Source of the DNA: Sarocladium kiliense
Taxonomy: Eukaryota; Ascomycota; Sordariomycetes; Hypocreales; Sarocladiaceae
Length of the DNA: 64,000 nt
Assembly (NCBI GenBank): GCA_030734395.1
Contig: JAUZTG010000034.1
Location: 1,364,001 to 1,428,000, forward strand
Reading direction: 5' to 3'
This document shows positions 46,392 through 57,877 of this stretch, in pieces (the stretch's first letter is position 1; every line of letters begins with the position of its first letter). The notes under the pieces are model-generated. The model worked only from the letters and a program-made list of their open reading frames with translations. It was not told the origin of the DNA and made no database searches. The position numbers and the translations under genes are program-made.

Positions 46392-46834
46392 GGCTGATTC
46401 GGAGAGATGGGAAACCAAGGATTGGGGGACCAAGGGTTCGCTCTGGGATGTGATCGTGCAAAGTGTGGTTATGTTAAGGACAATGATGTTGCAGGAGGTA
46501 CGATATCGACCGACAACTTCCTTCTGGGCTCTAGAATGTTTCCCTGGAACAGCATCACCCTGAATATTGAGTCAGTCACCTGCCCATAACACGGTCGTGC
46601 CATTCGGGAGCATCAGATGAAGACTGCTTGCTTCGGATGGTGGGCGAGAGCAGTCGGGTTGTGGAGCGTCGGCTTCCTCGTCGCCACTTACACGGACTGA
46701 AGGACGCGAGAGAGACGAGACGCGCTCTTAGTGAAGTTCGAACAAAAAGATCAAAATTACTTATCACAGGGGATTCTTTATCTCAAGTTACAATAGGAGT
46801 CCTCTGGCCGCCGGAAACCACCTACGAGCCAAAC
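46392..46834. promoter_or_regulatory. Bidirectional promoter, hypothetical protein / ALDH-like
   Basis: 443 bp. It contains ACTTACACGGA at 46686-46696, an exact copy of the 11-mer in the SDR/cupin promoter, 139 bp before the ALDH-like start. No other element is clear. Confidence 0.45.
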
Positions 46835-48434
46835 ATGTCACCACACGCCGATGATGTTATTGCAACATTGCAGGATACCGTCGCCGACGGTCGCCTCACA
46901 AACCCAGTCTATCGCAGAGAGCAGCTCGCGAAGCTCCTGTCGGCTCTTATCGATAGCAGAGAAAGCATCAAAGACGCTCTGGTCAAGGATACATTTGTGA
47001 CTCAATCTGAGGCTTTCGCAGAGATGTACCAGACTCTTGCTGCGCTGAGGTCTCATATCGATGCGACTTCGCCTACCACGCAATTGGCGGCTGAGTACAG
47101 CATCGCGGAAGGCAAAGATGCGACTTCTCTTCGACAAGGACTTGGAATTGTTGCTTTAGACCCTCAGTCTCACACTCCTTTGTTTTCCATCTTTTCACCT
47201 CTCGGTGCCGCCGTTGCAGCCGGTAATCCTGTGGTGCTAGTGGTAAGCAAATCTTGAACATGAACCATCCCGGGAGCAGTTTCCAAGACTGACAATCACC
47301 TAGTTGAAGAAGACGCTGCATCATCTGCCCGCTGTGGTTCAGAATCTCCTGAAAGAGGCCATCGATCCGGGGCTTGTCGCAATCCTCCCGTCCGAGCAAT
47401 CGAACCCCAGCATTACCCTGAGCATCAGGCAGAACTCCACGGACGATGTGAAGATGGGTTCATTAGCATCACCTAGCGATGCTCTGACCGTTGCTATCGT
47501 CGACAGGACGTCGGATGCCGATGCTGCAGCGCGGGCCATCTGGACCTCCAGAACGGCTTACGGCGCCACCTCACCTTATGCGCCGGATGTCATTTTCGTC
47601 AATGAGTTTTCTAAGAAGCATTTTGTCGATTCTCTTCTTGACCAATGCCTCAAGAAGCATGACGCATATCCTGTCAGGCCTAAGGACGCATCCGTAGACC
47701 TGCTGAGAGAAGGCTGCAACTCTATCGCGTCAGGCGCTTGGGGTCAGGTCATCGAGCTCACGAGCCGGTACGTCTTCTCTCGTTAATCCCCGTCCCCATT
47801 CTCACAGCTTGTCTGATACTGGGAAGCAGGTCAGCGCTTTCTCGCGTCGAGAAGCTCAAGCAGCGAGGCTTCTACATCTATCCCTACCGAAGCTTAGAAG
47901 ATGCCATCGAGCTAGCAAATGGTCTCACCAACAATCCTCTGTTGGCCGCATACGCTTTCGGCGACCGGAAGACTTGCAAATATTTGCTCCAATTCGTGAA
48001 CGCTGATTCTGGCTTCGCGAACATGATCCCTACAGAGTTGCTAGGTAAGCGACGTCTACCAGACGCAGAGAAGTCCATTGCTAATCGGTTTCCTCTCCCT
48101 AGTCGGCCCAGCAGCACCGCGAACGCACCCAGTCCTCCTCACCGCACGCTATTCACCAGAAATGCTAAGCAATCCTCGCCCACGATATGCAGAGGAAACC
48201 CAGCTATCTTCATTGCTAGCACATGTATTGACCAGTCACTTGCCAGCTGCGAAGGAGCTGCAGATGCTCCGCGGCCTGCTACCGGAGAAGAGGAAGGCGG
48301 CTGATCCGGGCATTGGGTATTTCGAGCGGGGCGTCGTTGTAGGAGGAGCTACAATTCTATTGCCTCTGCTTGGGGGAGCATCTACAGCAGCGTTCGTCGT
48401 GGGAAGACTCATGTACAGGAAGTATTTGTCTTAG
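46835..48434 (+). CDS. Aldehyde-dehydrogenase-like protein lacking catalytic residues, membrane-anchored
   Basis: Four exons: 46835-47242, 47304-47767, 47830-48044, 48103-48434; 472 aa. Fold relationship to ALDH3-type (fatty-aldehyde) dehydrogenases is clear: SIFSPLGAAVAAGNPVVLVL, YAPDVIFVNEF, the PLLAAYAFG stretch and GFANMIPTELLVGP. Yet the GSTxxG and ELGG segments are absent. The site where GQxC should stand reads AYGATSPYAPD with Ser226, so both catalytic Glu and Cys are missing. The C-terminus has a hydrophobic helix (about 439-463, GGATILLPLLGGASTAAFVV) and a basic end, a membrane anchor as in fatty-aldehyde dehydrogenases. Splicing and frame are intact, so it looks like a conserved pseudoenzyme, not a broken gene. 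Confidence 0.82.
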
Positions 48435-49021
48435 TGAGGAGACGCGGGATCTTTCTTATTCCTTTACGATTAGCGCAATACAGCCTAGCTCCCCCATAGA
48501 CACTTCAATTTCTCTTATTCAATTTTGACAGGGCAATGCTGTGATACACAATGTTCCCTTGCTCTGTGCGCGGAGACACTATCGACGCCGAGCTTCCTGA
48601 CTGGTTGACCAGAGCTGTCTATGTTAACCCCGAAGCTGAATGCCGCTGATCAACTGCGTTCATACATGCCATTGTTTAGTTCACCGGATCATAGTAAGAT
48701 TTCTCTGCGAAGGAGTGGCGTGGACGGTCCAGGTGGCCCAGGTACCACACCCGACCTCGCTGCCCACATGCCGAGTAGTGTGACACTGACGGGTCGAGCC
48801 ATGGCCACCTACCCGCCTGCCATTTCCTCAAGGTAAGAAATACAAGGGTCTATGTAAATTCGAATAATAGCGTGCATCATGCGTGGTAGACTACGGCCAT
48901 AAGGTTCTACAGCTCGATCGAGGGTCTTGGTTCCTGAGAATTCAGCTCTTGACTTGGACTAACACACTTCACTTCCTGAGGTACACGGCCGGATTCGCAG
49001 AGAAGACACCGTCAAGTCAAA
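48435..49021. promoter_or_regulatory. Promoter region of extradiol dioxygenase
   Basis: About 590 bp between two genes on the same strand. It holds the 3' UTR of the ALDH-like gene and the LigB promoter. Nothing else seen. Confidence 0.45.
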
Positions 49022-49957
49022 ATGACATTGACACCAGTACACTTCTTCTCCCATGGCTCGACCATGATGCTCGGTGAGGAGTCCAAGTCAGCAGACTATT
49101 GGAAGCAATGCGGAGACGAGGCTCTTGCTCGTGGCATCAAGGGCGTTGTCATTATGGTGAGTGTTCGCCGCGTCTTCTCTCGCAACTTCATGTCCCTTCT
49201 CAGACAGCTGACAGTCTTTTTTTCGAAGGGTGCTCATTGGGCTGCTACAGAAGATGACTCTATCGAGGTCTGCACCAATCCAGCTCCAAGCAAGTCACCA
49301 GTCGCCTACGTGCATCCCGACAAGTACAAGACCTACAAGCTCAACCCTGATCTTGTTGGTGCTGAGCGATGCATTGCCCAGCTTCAATCACAAGGGTTCA
49401 AGGCGAAAGGCAATTCCAGCTTTGACTGGATCCACGACACGTACCTTATCCTCATCAGGATGTTCCCTGGAGGTTGCCCGCCTACAACTCTAGTTTCCAT
49501 GAACTCCTACTTCGACCCTCATTACCATATGCGAGTCGGTCTCGCACTCCGACCTCTCCGCGAGGAGGGCTACCTGCTCATCGGCTCCGGAGGCGCCGTC
49601 CACAACCTCTTCAGGAACGTCTGGGATCCCATGATCAAGTACGGCGACAACTTCGCTCAACCAACCCCACCCGAGCCCTGGGCTCTCGAATTCCGCCAGA
49701 GTGTGGAGGATACATTCTGCAGGGGTGCGGGCCCTCGCTTGCGACGTGCCATCACCAGACTGATGAAGCATCCACTGTACCGAGATGCCCACGCTACTGA
49801 TGATCACTTTATGCCGTTATGCTTTGCAGCAGGCGCGGCTGGGTCAGTGGAGGATGAGGACTCGAAAGTTGAGTTTGGCGCGGAGGACTGGGAGTTGACC
49901 AATATGTGTAACAGCCAGTATACGATTGGCTCGTGGAAGGAGGCTATTGTTGCTTGA
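49022..49957 (+). CDS. LigB-type (class III) extradiol ring-cleavage dioxygenase
   Basis: Two exons: 49022-49156 and 49229-49957; 287 aa. Fe(II)-dependent enzyme of the LigB/DODA family that opens catechol-type rings next to the hydroxyls. Candidate metal and acid-base histidines are in FSHGSTMMLG, GAHWAATED, FDWIHDTYLILIRMFPG and FDPHYHMRVGLALRPL, followed by LLIGSGGAVHNL. The family arrangement is kept. The 72-nt intron is a multiple of three with no stop, so an unspliced form would add 24 residues inside a conserved HW motif; splicing restores IMGAHW and is preferred. Its presence points to an aromatic ring as cluster substrate. Confidence 0.92.
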   Translation: MTLTPVHFFSHGSTMMLGEESKSADYWKQCGDEALARGIKGVVIMVSVRRVFSRNFMSLLRQLTVFFSKGAHWAATEDDSIEVCTNPAPSKSPVAYVHPDKYKTYKLNPDLVGAERCIAQLQSQGFKAKGNSSFDWIHDTYLILIRMFPGGCPPTTLVSMNSYFDPHYHMRVGLALRPLREEGYLLIGSGGAVHNLFRNVWDPMIKYGDNFAQPTPPEPWALEFRQSVEDTFCRGAGPRLRRAITRLMKHPLYRDAHATDDHFMPLCFAAGAAGSVEDEDSKVEFGAEDWELTNMCNSQYTIGSWKEAIVA

Positions 49958-50216
49958 GATTTCATTGCGAGCAGGCACATGTATGAATGGACTGTCAATA
50001 TCTCTTTTACTAAAGTCTCGTACTCGAACTGCGCTGCTTCGTCGTAATTCCTTGGAACGACTTGGCTCAGCATGACTCCCACAGCGCAGTTGCCTCACTC
50101 CGCCTTACACTAAGATTAAATGAATACTTGTAATGGCCACAAGACTTGGAAGTAATTTTTATTCAATCTGCTCTAAGTTAAATCTAGCTATAATGGTCCT
50201 TCTGTTTATGACAACC

Positions 50217-52209
50217 CTACTTGGACGGGATGACCGGCAGAAGTAGGTAGTTGAGAGTGCCTGGCCCGAAGCAAATGTGGTTCATGCCCTCAAACTTGGC
50301 CGGAGATCTGATGGAGTCAAATCCGTAAGTAAGTGATTAACAAGCTTTGGAGATGAGTGATAGTAAACGAATACTTGACGTACCTGTCAGTCTTGTCGTT
50401 GTGTTGGAAAATGCCACAGCCTTGGGTGTCACCACTGGACACTTCCAGAACGAGTTTTGCACCAGGCTCCAGGACGACATTCGTAGGCCAAACCTCCACA
50501 TCAACTTCGTACAGCTCCCCGTTAATGACTGGCTGGACGTCATTGCTTGTGTAGTCACGCCAAGGAAGGTAAGGTCGGTGCTTCGGATGAGAAGTGTTGA
50601 CCTTTCGAAGACTGACCCTCAACCAGCCTTTCGTCAGGGGCACAGGATCTCCAGCTGTACCTGTGTAGAACACCTCCTTGCCTGCAGCGGAGATATGACG
50701 AAGGGTGACGAAGATGTCCATGTCGGAGGGCGTGGCCCCCTTTGGCAAAGCAGTTACACTCACCGTCGCGTGGAAGACGATGTTTCCCGTAATCTCCGTC
50801 TCTTTCTCGAATGGCTCCGTTACGAACTGCACGAACTTGGGGTCTTGAAGTGTTCCCAAGGCCTCGTATGATACCTTGGACCGCACCTGAGAGGCTGCTT
50901 CAGCCGCCCCGGCGTCAGGCGTAAGACTCCTTTGAGGTGTCAAGTACCATTTAGTCCATTGTGTGCGAGCAATAGGCCATTCACTCTCCGCACGCATGGG
51001 GTACGCCTTCTCTGCCTCAGCATTATTGAATCCTACATCGCCTTTGCGTAGGACCATGTCAACACGAGGAACTTTGCCTTGAGTCCAGCCCGCGTGGTCG
51101 TCGCCCTTGAGAAATGCGTCGAGGAAGGACTTTTGGATCTCCACTTCCTCCTTGTAGTAGAAAGGGAGATCGTGACGGCCAGTGATGATGCGAAGCCACT
51201 TCTGTTGTGACGCTGCGTAGTTGAAGCCTTCAATGTTCCCGCGCAAGTGAAGCAGAATACCGCCCCAGTTGGCGACTGAAAGAAGGGGCACCTCAATGTC
51301 ACCCATATCATACTCCTTTGAGGCGTAGTACTCGTCATCGCGGAAGCGATTCTCACGATTATCAATCGTTTGGTCCTGACGGTTCTTGGCCCTCTCTTCA
51401 ACTGATAAGTTGCCCTCGATGGTCTCAGGACAGGTCTGTGGTCGCTTTGGGCCTTCTCCTCCTGTGTTCGCATTGGTGACAATCGCTTCGTCTCTCGGAC
51501 GGCCATACTGGTTGGCCACAACCTGACGGTTCCACCAAAAGTCGATGAAGTTGTTTGAAAGAATTCCACCGTGACGGCATCGATCACGATAATAATCAGA
51601 CATGCCCTCCCAAGGGATAATAGCAGCGAGTCCCTTCGGTCGACGAGCAGCTACTCTCCATTGACTGCCGGCGTAATAGCTGATCCCGAGAAGGCCAACT
51701 TTCCCACTGGACCAGGGTTGCTCTGCGCACCACTCTACCACTTCGAAGAATGCTTCGCTTGTGCCACGAGACATGGTATCCAAGAACCCTCGAGACTGGC
51801 CGATTCCGCGCTCATCAGCTCGGACGACCGCATAGCCCTGGTTGGTCCAGAAACCAGGGTCAGGAGTTTCCCATGCGGCGTGGACTGACTTGTGCTCGGG
51901 GTTGAGTTCGTCATATGATTTCTTGTAGAAGCTACAGCCGCGTGTTAGTCGTTTTTGCTTTTTTTGCTTCTTCAATACTGCTGTAGTAAAGGGCTGCACA
52001 TACTCCTCGTAAGGTGCGTCTTTACCGTATGGACCATAAGTCACCAAGACAGGCACTCTTTGCCCTTGATCAGAGCTCTTGGGTCGAAAGACATTGCATC
52101 GAACGTGGCCGTCGCTCGACTTGAGTGCAATTGTTGCATTTTGCTCAAAAATGTAAGGGAATGATATCTTGTCTACCACATGTAGATCATGTCTAATTTG
52201 GGTAGGCAT
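50217..52209 (-). CDS. CocE/NonD-family alpha/beta hydrolase (X-Pro dipeptidyl-peptidase-like)
   Basis: Three exons: 52209-52004, 51931-50384, 50307-50217; 614 aa. The family has an alpha/beta-hydrolase core (S15) plus a C-terminal jelly-roll. The nucleophile elbow is LLGISYYAGSQW with catalytic Ser, preceded by VVRADERGIGQSRG. The C-terminal domain carries ITGNIVFHATVSV, and WPTNVVLEPGAKLVLEVSSG. The last exon gives FEGMNHICFGPG. Bacterial relatives cleave cocaine ester, acyl side chains or glutaryl amides, while some are peptidases. In this cluster an ester or amide hydrolase for a small molecule is more likely. The first intron (72 nt) is also in frame without stop, but splicing restores YEEDFYKKSYDE. 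Confidence 0.9.
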
Positions 52210-52642
52210 TTTAAATTGCTGAAACAAATACTTGGTTAAGGAAGACTTAGGGATTGGGATGCAAGTGCCCATGAAGCCAGAGCGTGGACAATGAACGTAG
52301 GATGTGACTTGAAGCAGCGGCAGATTGGACCTAGTGCTTCCTCCAAACAAAAACAAATCTCCGACTGCGGAGGAACCATCTCTACTGGACCCTGTATCAC
52401 GACGAGCTTGCTATTCACGACACATAGGATTGCTGATTGAGTATGAGAGGTAGCATTATTCTCGGGCCCTCCCCCGCCCCCGCCTTCCGAAGTGGAGGGA
52501 GGCATGTGCTTGGGGGTTGCGGAGGTGATATGCGGGGAAATCAGGCGCAATACTCAACTCTGCTCCTCCTACAGGTCCTGCGGGTGATCCGATGCTTCCG
52601 ACTTTTCCAAACAGAGTTCCCCACACTACGAAGAGTAGTGTA
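52210..52642. other. Intergenic, CocE promoter and regulator 3' flank
   Basis: About 430 bp between two genes on the minus strand. It should contain the promoter of the hydrolase. No coding region supported. Confidence 0.45.
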
Positions 52643-55589
52643 TCACAGCCGGATCGTTGCGGCTGCTCGGCCAAGGTTCGCCAAGAGCTGGTGCAGATTC
52701 TCGACCAACGGCGGCACTGCCTCCCATGGGGCGAAGTTGGTGCTGAGTATACTAAGCACAGTCTCAACCACGGCTTCTTCGTTCAAAATCGGAATCAGAA
52801 CGCCCTCGGCTCCTGATGTCGGCTTGCTTTGGATCGCTGCCATTGCCGGTTTGCCCGTGGCGAAGAACCTGTGCACTGCAGCTGTGTCTGGGCCATTGAG
52901 ACAGACAGGGATGTCTCCACTGGTACCCGAGCCGTTGGTCTTGGTGCCATGTATGTTTGACACCACAGCATATGCCCATAGCACGAGATTGGCCTGATAC
53001 AAGCCGATGGTGAAGAAGTCTCGCAGGTGGGCCTGTTCAAACCGCTCTGCGGCTCGCACTACTTGACCAGCATGCCAAATTGCCCGTTTTGACTCATCAC
53101 TTGAAGCCCAGTCCAGGAGGAGAGACAAAGCCTGTCGCGCATCGGCCTGGTCCCCCTTACCAGCAAAGAGCTCGACATCAGTGAATGGCACGTGCAAGCG
53201 CATCAGAATTAGCTCGTACAACAGATGCGCTGTTGCATCCCAATAGCTGGTTGTATCATCCTCTCCTTGAGCATGAACCTTGAAACGATGTAGGATCTGC
53301 AGGATCTGTTGGTAACGCAATGTCAGTGCTGCGTCCATCTGTCGTGGTTTGCCCAACACAACGCATTCCTGTTGCAAGATCGAAGCCATGCCCCAGATAC
53401 CGCAAAGGATGATGAGATTGCAGAAGACCATGTCGTAGTCCTCGCCGAGTTCTGTGCCGTCGCGGAGAGCATCTACTAAGCTAGCATTGCTCTGAATGCG
53501 AGATTTGCTGAAGTAGACGGCTTTCCAGGACTCAGCATCAGGGGCAAGCCACAAGTCCCTGCTTTGAGGCATGGGGGCCTTGAGTTCAGAGAATGATATC
53601 AAAGGTGCCGTGGACATGGCTATGGCGACCTTCGTATCAAGAATAAAAGAATGATAGACTAGACGCCTGAAGCTTTCTTCCTGGACCCAGGCTAGCCACT
53701 TCTTCTGCAATACATCTCCTGTGTCATCGGGTAGGGGGACGGGCGTTGGAGCTCTCGGCTTGCCGAATCTGCCACTTCGACGGAGCATCTGGGGGAAGAA
53801 TTCACGTTAGCCAACAGTATGTCATGGATAGCAGGATCCGAGAAGGCTATAGGGCAAGGTTTTGACACCGAGGAGAACACAAAATCAAAGAGCGCGGAAC
53901 TTACAGTGAACGGGATGTGGCGATGGCTCTCTGCAATTTCCATCTTCCTCTTGATACCACTCCATAACCCCAATTCGATATCAAGCATGAAAGCTTGAAC
54001 TGGCCATATGGCCCGTGTCAAAGCATTGTCAGCTTCAAATCGCGGAGGCAGAGAGACTCGAGCGACCTCATGCAAAGCATATCCAACGGAATGCAACACC
54101 TTCGAATCGGTATACGTCGTCCCCATGTTTGCAATGGTCATCAGAAGCTCGGGTTCGAGTTTTTCAATGGCCAGAGAAGCCTGGTGTACAAATGGGTCTG
54201 GCTGGAACCGATGCCAGTAGAAGAAGTTTTCGGTAAGCTTCGAGATGACCATGGATGATGGAAACGCCTTGATAATGGCAGGCTTATTCTCGGGCTTGCA
54301 GGCAGCGAGTGTAAGGATCAGCAGTTGATCTCGCTGCCACGCTGTGACAACTCCAGTTCGCCGAGAGACGCTCGATTCCAGGCTCGATAAAGCTGTCTGA
54401 GACTCGGGACTCTCTCCTAGAACAGACAAAGCCTTAATATTGGACGCTGTATGGTCTCGTGAGGAAGGCTCCCATAAGCCTAACGTGGACTCTTTGTATG
54501 CAACATGGCCTGCAGCCAGTGTCTTGCCTTCAGGGACAGGCTGTGCTTGCTCAGGCTGTTGGACATTTGCGGTTGTGTCGTGGTCTGGTTGGATGTTCTC
54601 GTAGTACTGGGAAGGACTGATTGGTAGGTCCCATAGTCCGGTAGCTACATCGTCGAAACGCAGATCAGCGTCTGCTCTGTAGTCGAGCAGACCTTGAGAT
54701 TGCATGGGATCGAACGTGAGGTCAGCATTTGACCAGTTGATCTGGTCAATTGAGCGTCCCTCTACACCTCGTGTGGGCGTCATCACACCACTCAAGAAGT
54801 CGGAAAAGTGGAAGTCGAAGAACGGCAGTGGCAAGGCTCGTTGCTGGTCAACGGTCGGTGGTGTGAATTGGTCGTTGTCTGTTAAACGAGATTCGTCAGC
54901 TTCTCATATCAAACCAACCATAGAGTGACCAACTTTCTGCACTACCTGACCCATCTGGAGGTGTCACTTGGGCAATTCGGGACGAGTCTGTGGCCTCCAT
55001 CTGTCGCGATTCCCTTCTGCAAACGAGGCCCTTGGACAAGCAGCGACGGCAGGTCTGTCCCTCGTCGCACTTCAACTTGGCTGCGGCGCAAGGTTTGCAG
55101 GCTTGCGAGACCCGAGGAGCCAGGTTCATCGAACGTCCTTGTCGCTTTCCACCACTGTTCTCGTCGGACTCATGGCAAGCAGCATGTCGCTTGAGGAGAT
55201 CCCTTTTCGAGGAAGAATGGTGTGTTAGCAAGCTAGTTCTGCGATTCCTTGCACTCTGGATGAACGGGGTCGTCGTCCGGATGCGCAATGAAATGTAACC
55301 AAGGAACATACTGTCGCCCAAAGGCTTTATCGCAGACCTTGCAGCGGAACGGTCTGTCTTGCAAATCTGTCCAGGGCCTCAGTGTCAGTCCGGCTCAGAG
55401 GCTGTATTGGGACCATGCTTGTCCTGAAGCCAGGCAGGATGAGGACTCACGAGAACGGATGTGACGAGTTAGATGGTCCACGCGTCCGAAGGTGCGCTCG
55501 CAGTAGGGACAATTGAGTTGGCGACGCTGTGCCGGCCCTGATGCCGAGGCGGATGTCTTCTCAGGCTGGCTGACAACATCTGTGGACAT
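52643..55589 (-). CDS. Transcription factor with two C2H2 fingers, a Zn2Cys6 cluster and fungal_trans domain
   Basis: Five exons: 55589-55451, 55366-55312, 55202-54919, 54878-53905, 53788-52643; 865 aa. The N-terminus has two C2H2 zinc fingers: CPYCERTFGRVDHLTRHIRS closing with His, and CKVCDKAFGRQDLLKRHAAC closing with His. The finger sequences are completed only after splicing. A Zn2Cys6 binuclear cluster follows (Cys100, 103, 110, 116, 119, 126). The middle and C-terminal parts carry the helical fungal-specific regulatory domain (for example RFQPDPFVHQASLAIEKLEP and HEVARVSLPPRFEADN). It sits in the cluster centre and is the obvious candidate for its pathway-specific regulator. Confidence 0.9.
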
Positions 55590-56210
55590 CTTGAATTGGC
55601 CTTTGCAACGGCGCAATCAAGCGAGCAATTGAATGGGTGAGTATGGAGGAAGAAGTGAGGCAGCTAAGGTGAAGCCAGGGAGATGTCGGAGCCCCCGCAC
55701 CCACCTGGAAGTGCTCACCATCAACCCCAAACAATGCCCTACGACAACGCTCGCCCCATGGGGTCCAGCAGGCTGCGAGTAGGTTGTCACAGGCCTATTC
55801 CAACTCTGGACTTCCATGTGATCTCCCAGCGTAGGCCACCCTTCTGAGCGCTCATGCGCTGGCTGGGGCTGGGGGATGCTAACGCAGTTGATGTTAGTCG
55901 AAGGCTACGCGGGTGGACCAGGGTCCAGCCCGGCTGCATCGCCCGACTACTAGCGAATGGGTCTTACGCGTTGCGTTACTTCTGCTCCGTTCAGCGGAGG
56001 CTCGGGGCAGGGACATCGGGAAGAAAGGCGGCTTTCCAAGTTTCCCCGACATGTCCTCACAGGCGTGCGTTCCTGGGCGAACTCCCTGACTCTGACGAAG
56101 GACAGAAGCGCCAGTGGCTTCTTCTCTCCTTTATAGTGAGCGAGACTCCCCTCCCTCCTTGATTGTTTACTATGAATCTGTAGAAACCTATCGCCCTCTG
56201 CGTCTAAGTC
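55590..56210. other. Regulator promoter region
   Basis: About 620 bp between two minus-strand genes; upstream region of the transcription factor and 3' flank of the FAD oxidase. Nothing specific is seen. Confidence 0.45.
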
Positions 56211-57877
56211 TCAGAGCCTTGGTTGCTCTGCTGTGTTCGTCAGGCCCAACGTACCGCTCCTATCCCCATCGTCCAAGAACCCACAAACAACTCCTTGCGG
56301 ATCCCATTTCCTCCTCACCTCCATCAGTCTACGGCCCTGATCACTGCCCCAATACATTGTCTGGCGAACCTGGAAATCAGAGTCTCCAAGGTAAGCACCC
56401 TCAGCGTGCGGCTCCATCTGCTTGAGAATGCGATGAGTCCACCCATGGCATATAGCGTCCTCTGCTGTGTCTTCTGATACTGTGTATGCCGCAAAGTAAT
56501 GGTCTGTTTGCATCGAGAGGGCCATATCCTCCATGGTACCGTCTTTGAAGCTGCGCCGCGAGCCAGGGGCCATAGAATACCATAGCGAGAAGGACTTCTT
56601 GGTCGGCAATGTGGTGAATGACTCCTTGAGCACCGCCACAACATCTGCGTCGTTACGAATATAGCAATTGTCGACGGTGTATCCGTGGCCTTCGGGGTTG
56701 GCAGAGCGCTGGTCGTCGTACTCTTCTGCGAGGCTCGTCTCCTGGCAGAATACCCTCACAACAGGGTCCCCAGGCACGGTGTCCTCCGCAACTTGCAGTG
56801 CCGCTCGTGCCTCTTCCTCGCTGTTCTTGAAAGATACAAGCTTGACAGTGACATGTCCACCTTCTAGGCCGTTGACGTATTGCCCAACCGCGACAATCTC
56901 CACGCTTTCGTCGTAATCTTGGGCTAGCTGGTGCGGCTCAAAGTCAGCAGCCTGGATCTCCATCAAGCGGCAGTAATACTAGGCATTTTCCCCGTGACGA
57001 CACCGAACATACCTTGATAATCCAGGGCATTACGGTATCATAATCCTTCTTCTCGTAAATGTAAATGGAGGATCGCATGTGAGTGAAAGCCGGGAGTGTT
57101 TGCAGGTAAAATCTAGTCACGATGGCAGGGAATCCTAGCCAGGTGAAAGTGCAATATGTCAGAGTGTGTTCTGGAGTCTGGCAACCATGCTCTAAGTGGC
57201 ATCTAGGGAACTCACCAGGTCCAGAGCCTCGAGCTGCCCAGAAGAGATCGCTGTTTGTGTTCTTGTCGCAATACTTCTTCTCACCGTTGGCCGCAACAAC
57301 ATCGATGCCAACCAGTCTCTCACAAGCCCAGCCCCAGTTCTTCGATCAAAGGTCAACTGAAATTTCTACATAATACAGAAGTTGACGGGTTCTCGTTACT
57401 TACCTTGCAATTCCAGCCCATGCCACCTTGCAGGAGGAAGCCACCTAGTCCAACATCTGGGCAATGCCCTCCTGGGAACATTCGGCCACGCTGCCCAAGA
57501 AGGGTGTTGACCAGTCGCCCCGTCATACTTGGTGAGACTTGCAGCACGTTTGTCTTGTCATCCAGGTTGAAGTCATAGTATTTGCCCATGTCTATCAGAA
57601 TGGCGCCGTCCCGCACACTCCAAGCCGCCCAGCTGTGCCCGCCAGAGCGCACGGAAACTCGGCAGCCGATGGCATTGGCTAGTCGAACTGCCTCAATAAC
57701 ATGCTTCTCTCGACTCGCTTGCACGACAGCCAGCGGTTGGCGAGATGGACGACGGATGTTGAAGACGCGACCGACGCGGGCTTGGTCCCAGCCCACATCA
57801 TTCCTCCAGATGATGGGGAAGTTGGGAGGAAGCCGAGCCTTGGCTGCAGCGATGATGTCGGCACCGAACTCTTTCAT
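56211..57877 (-). CDS. Berberine-bridge-type FAD-linked oxidase
   Basis: Four exons: 57877-57404, 57339-57216, 57134-57013, 56951-56211; 486 aa. A VAO/PCMH-fold flavoenzyme. The FAD-attaching His is in RVSVRSGGHSWAAW, and a Cys in MFPGGHCPDVGLGG stands where the second covalent bond forms in bicovalent BBE-like enzymes. The C-terminal BBE segment appears in the last exon. There is no signal peptide, so it is intracellular unless sorted otherwise. Exon 4 could also begin six bases earlier at a GAG boundary; the CAG site was preferred. Such enzymes oxidise alcohols, sugars or ring-closing substrates, often in fungal specialised metabolism. The exact reaction is unknown. Confidence 0.88.
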
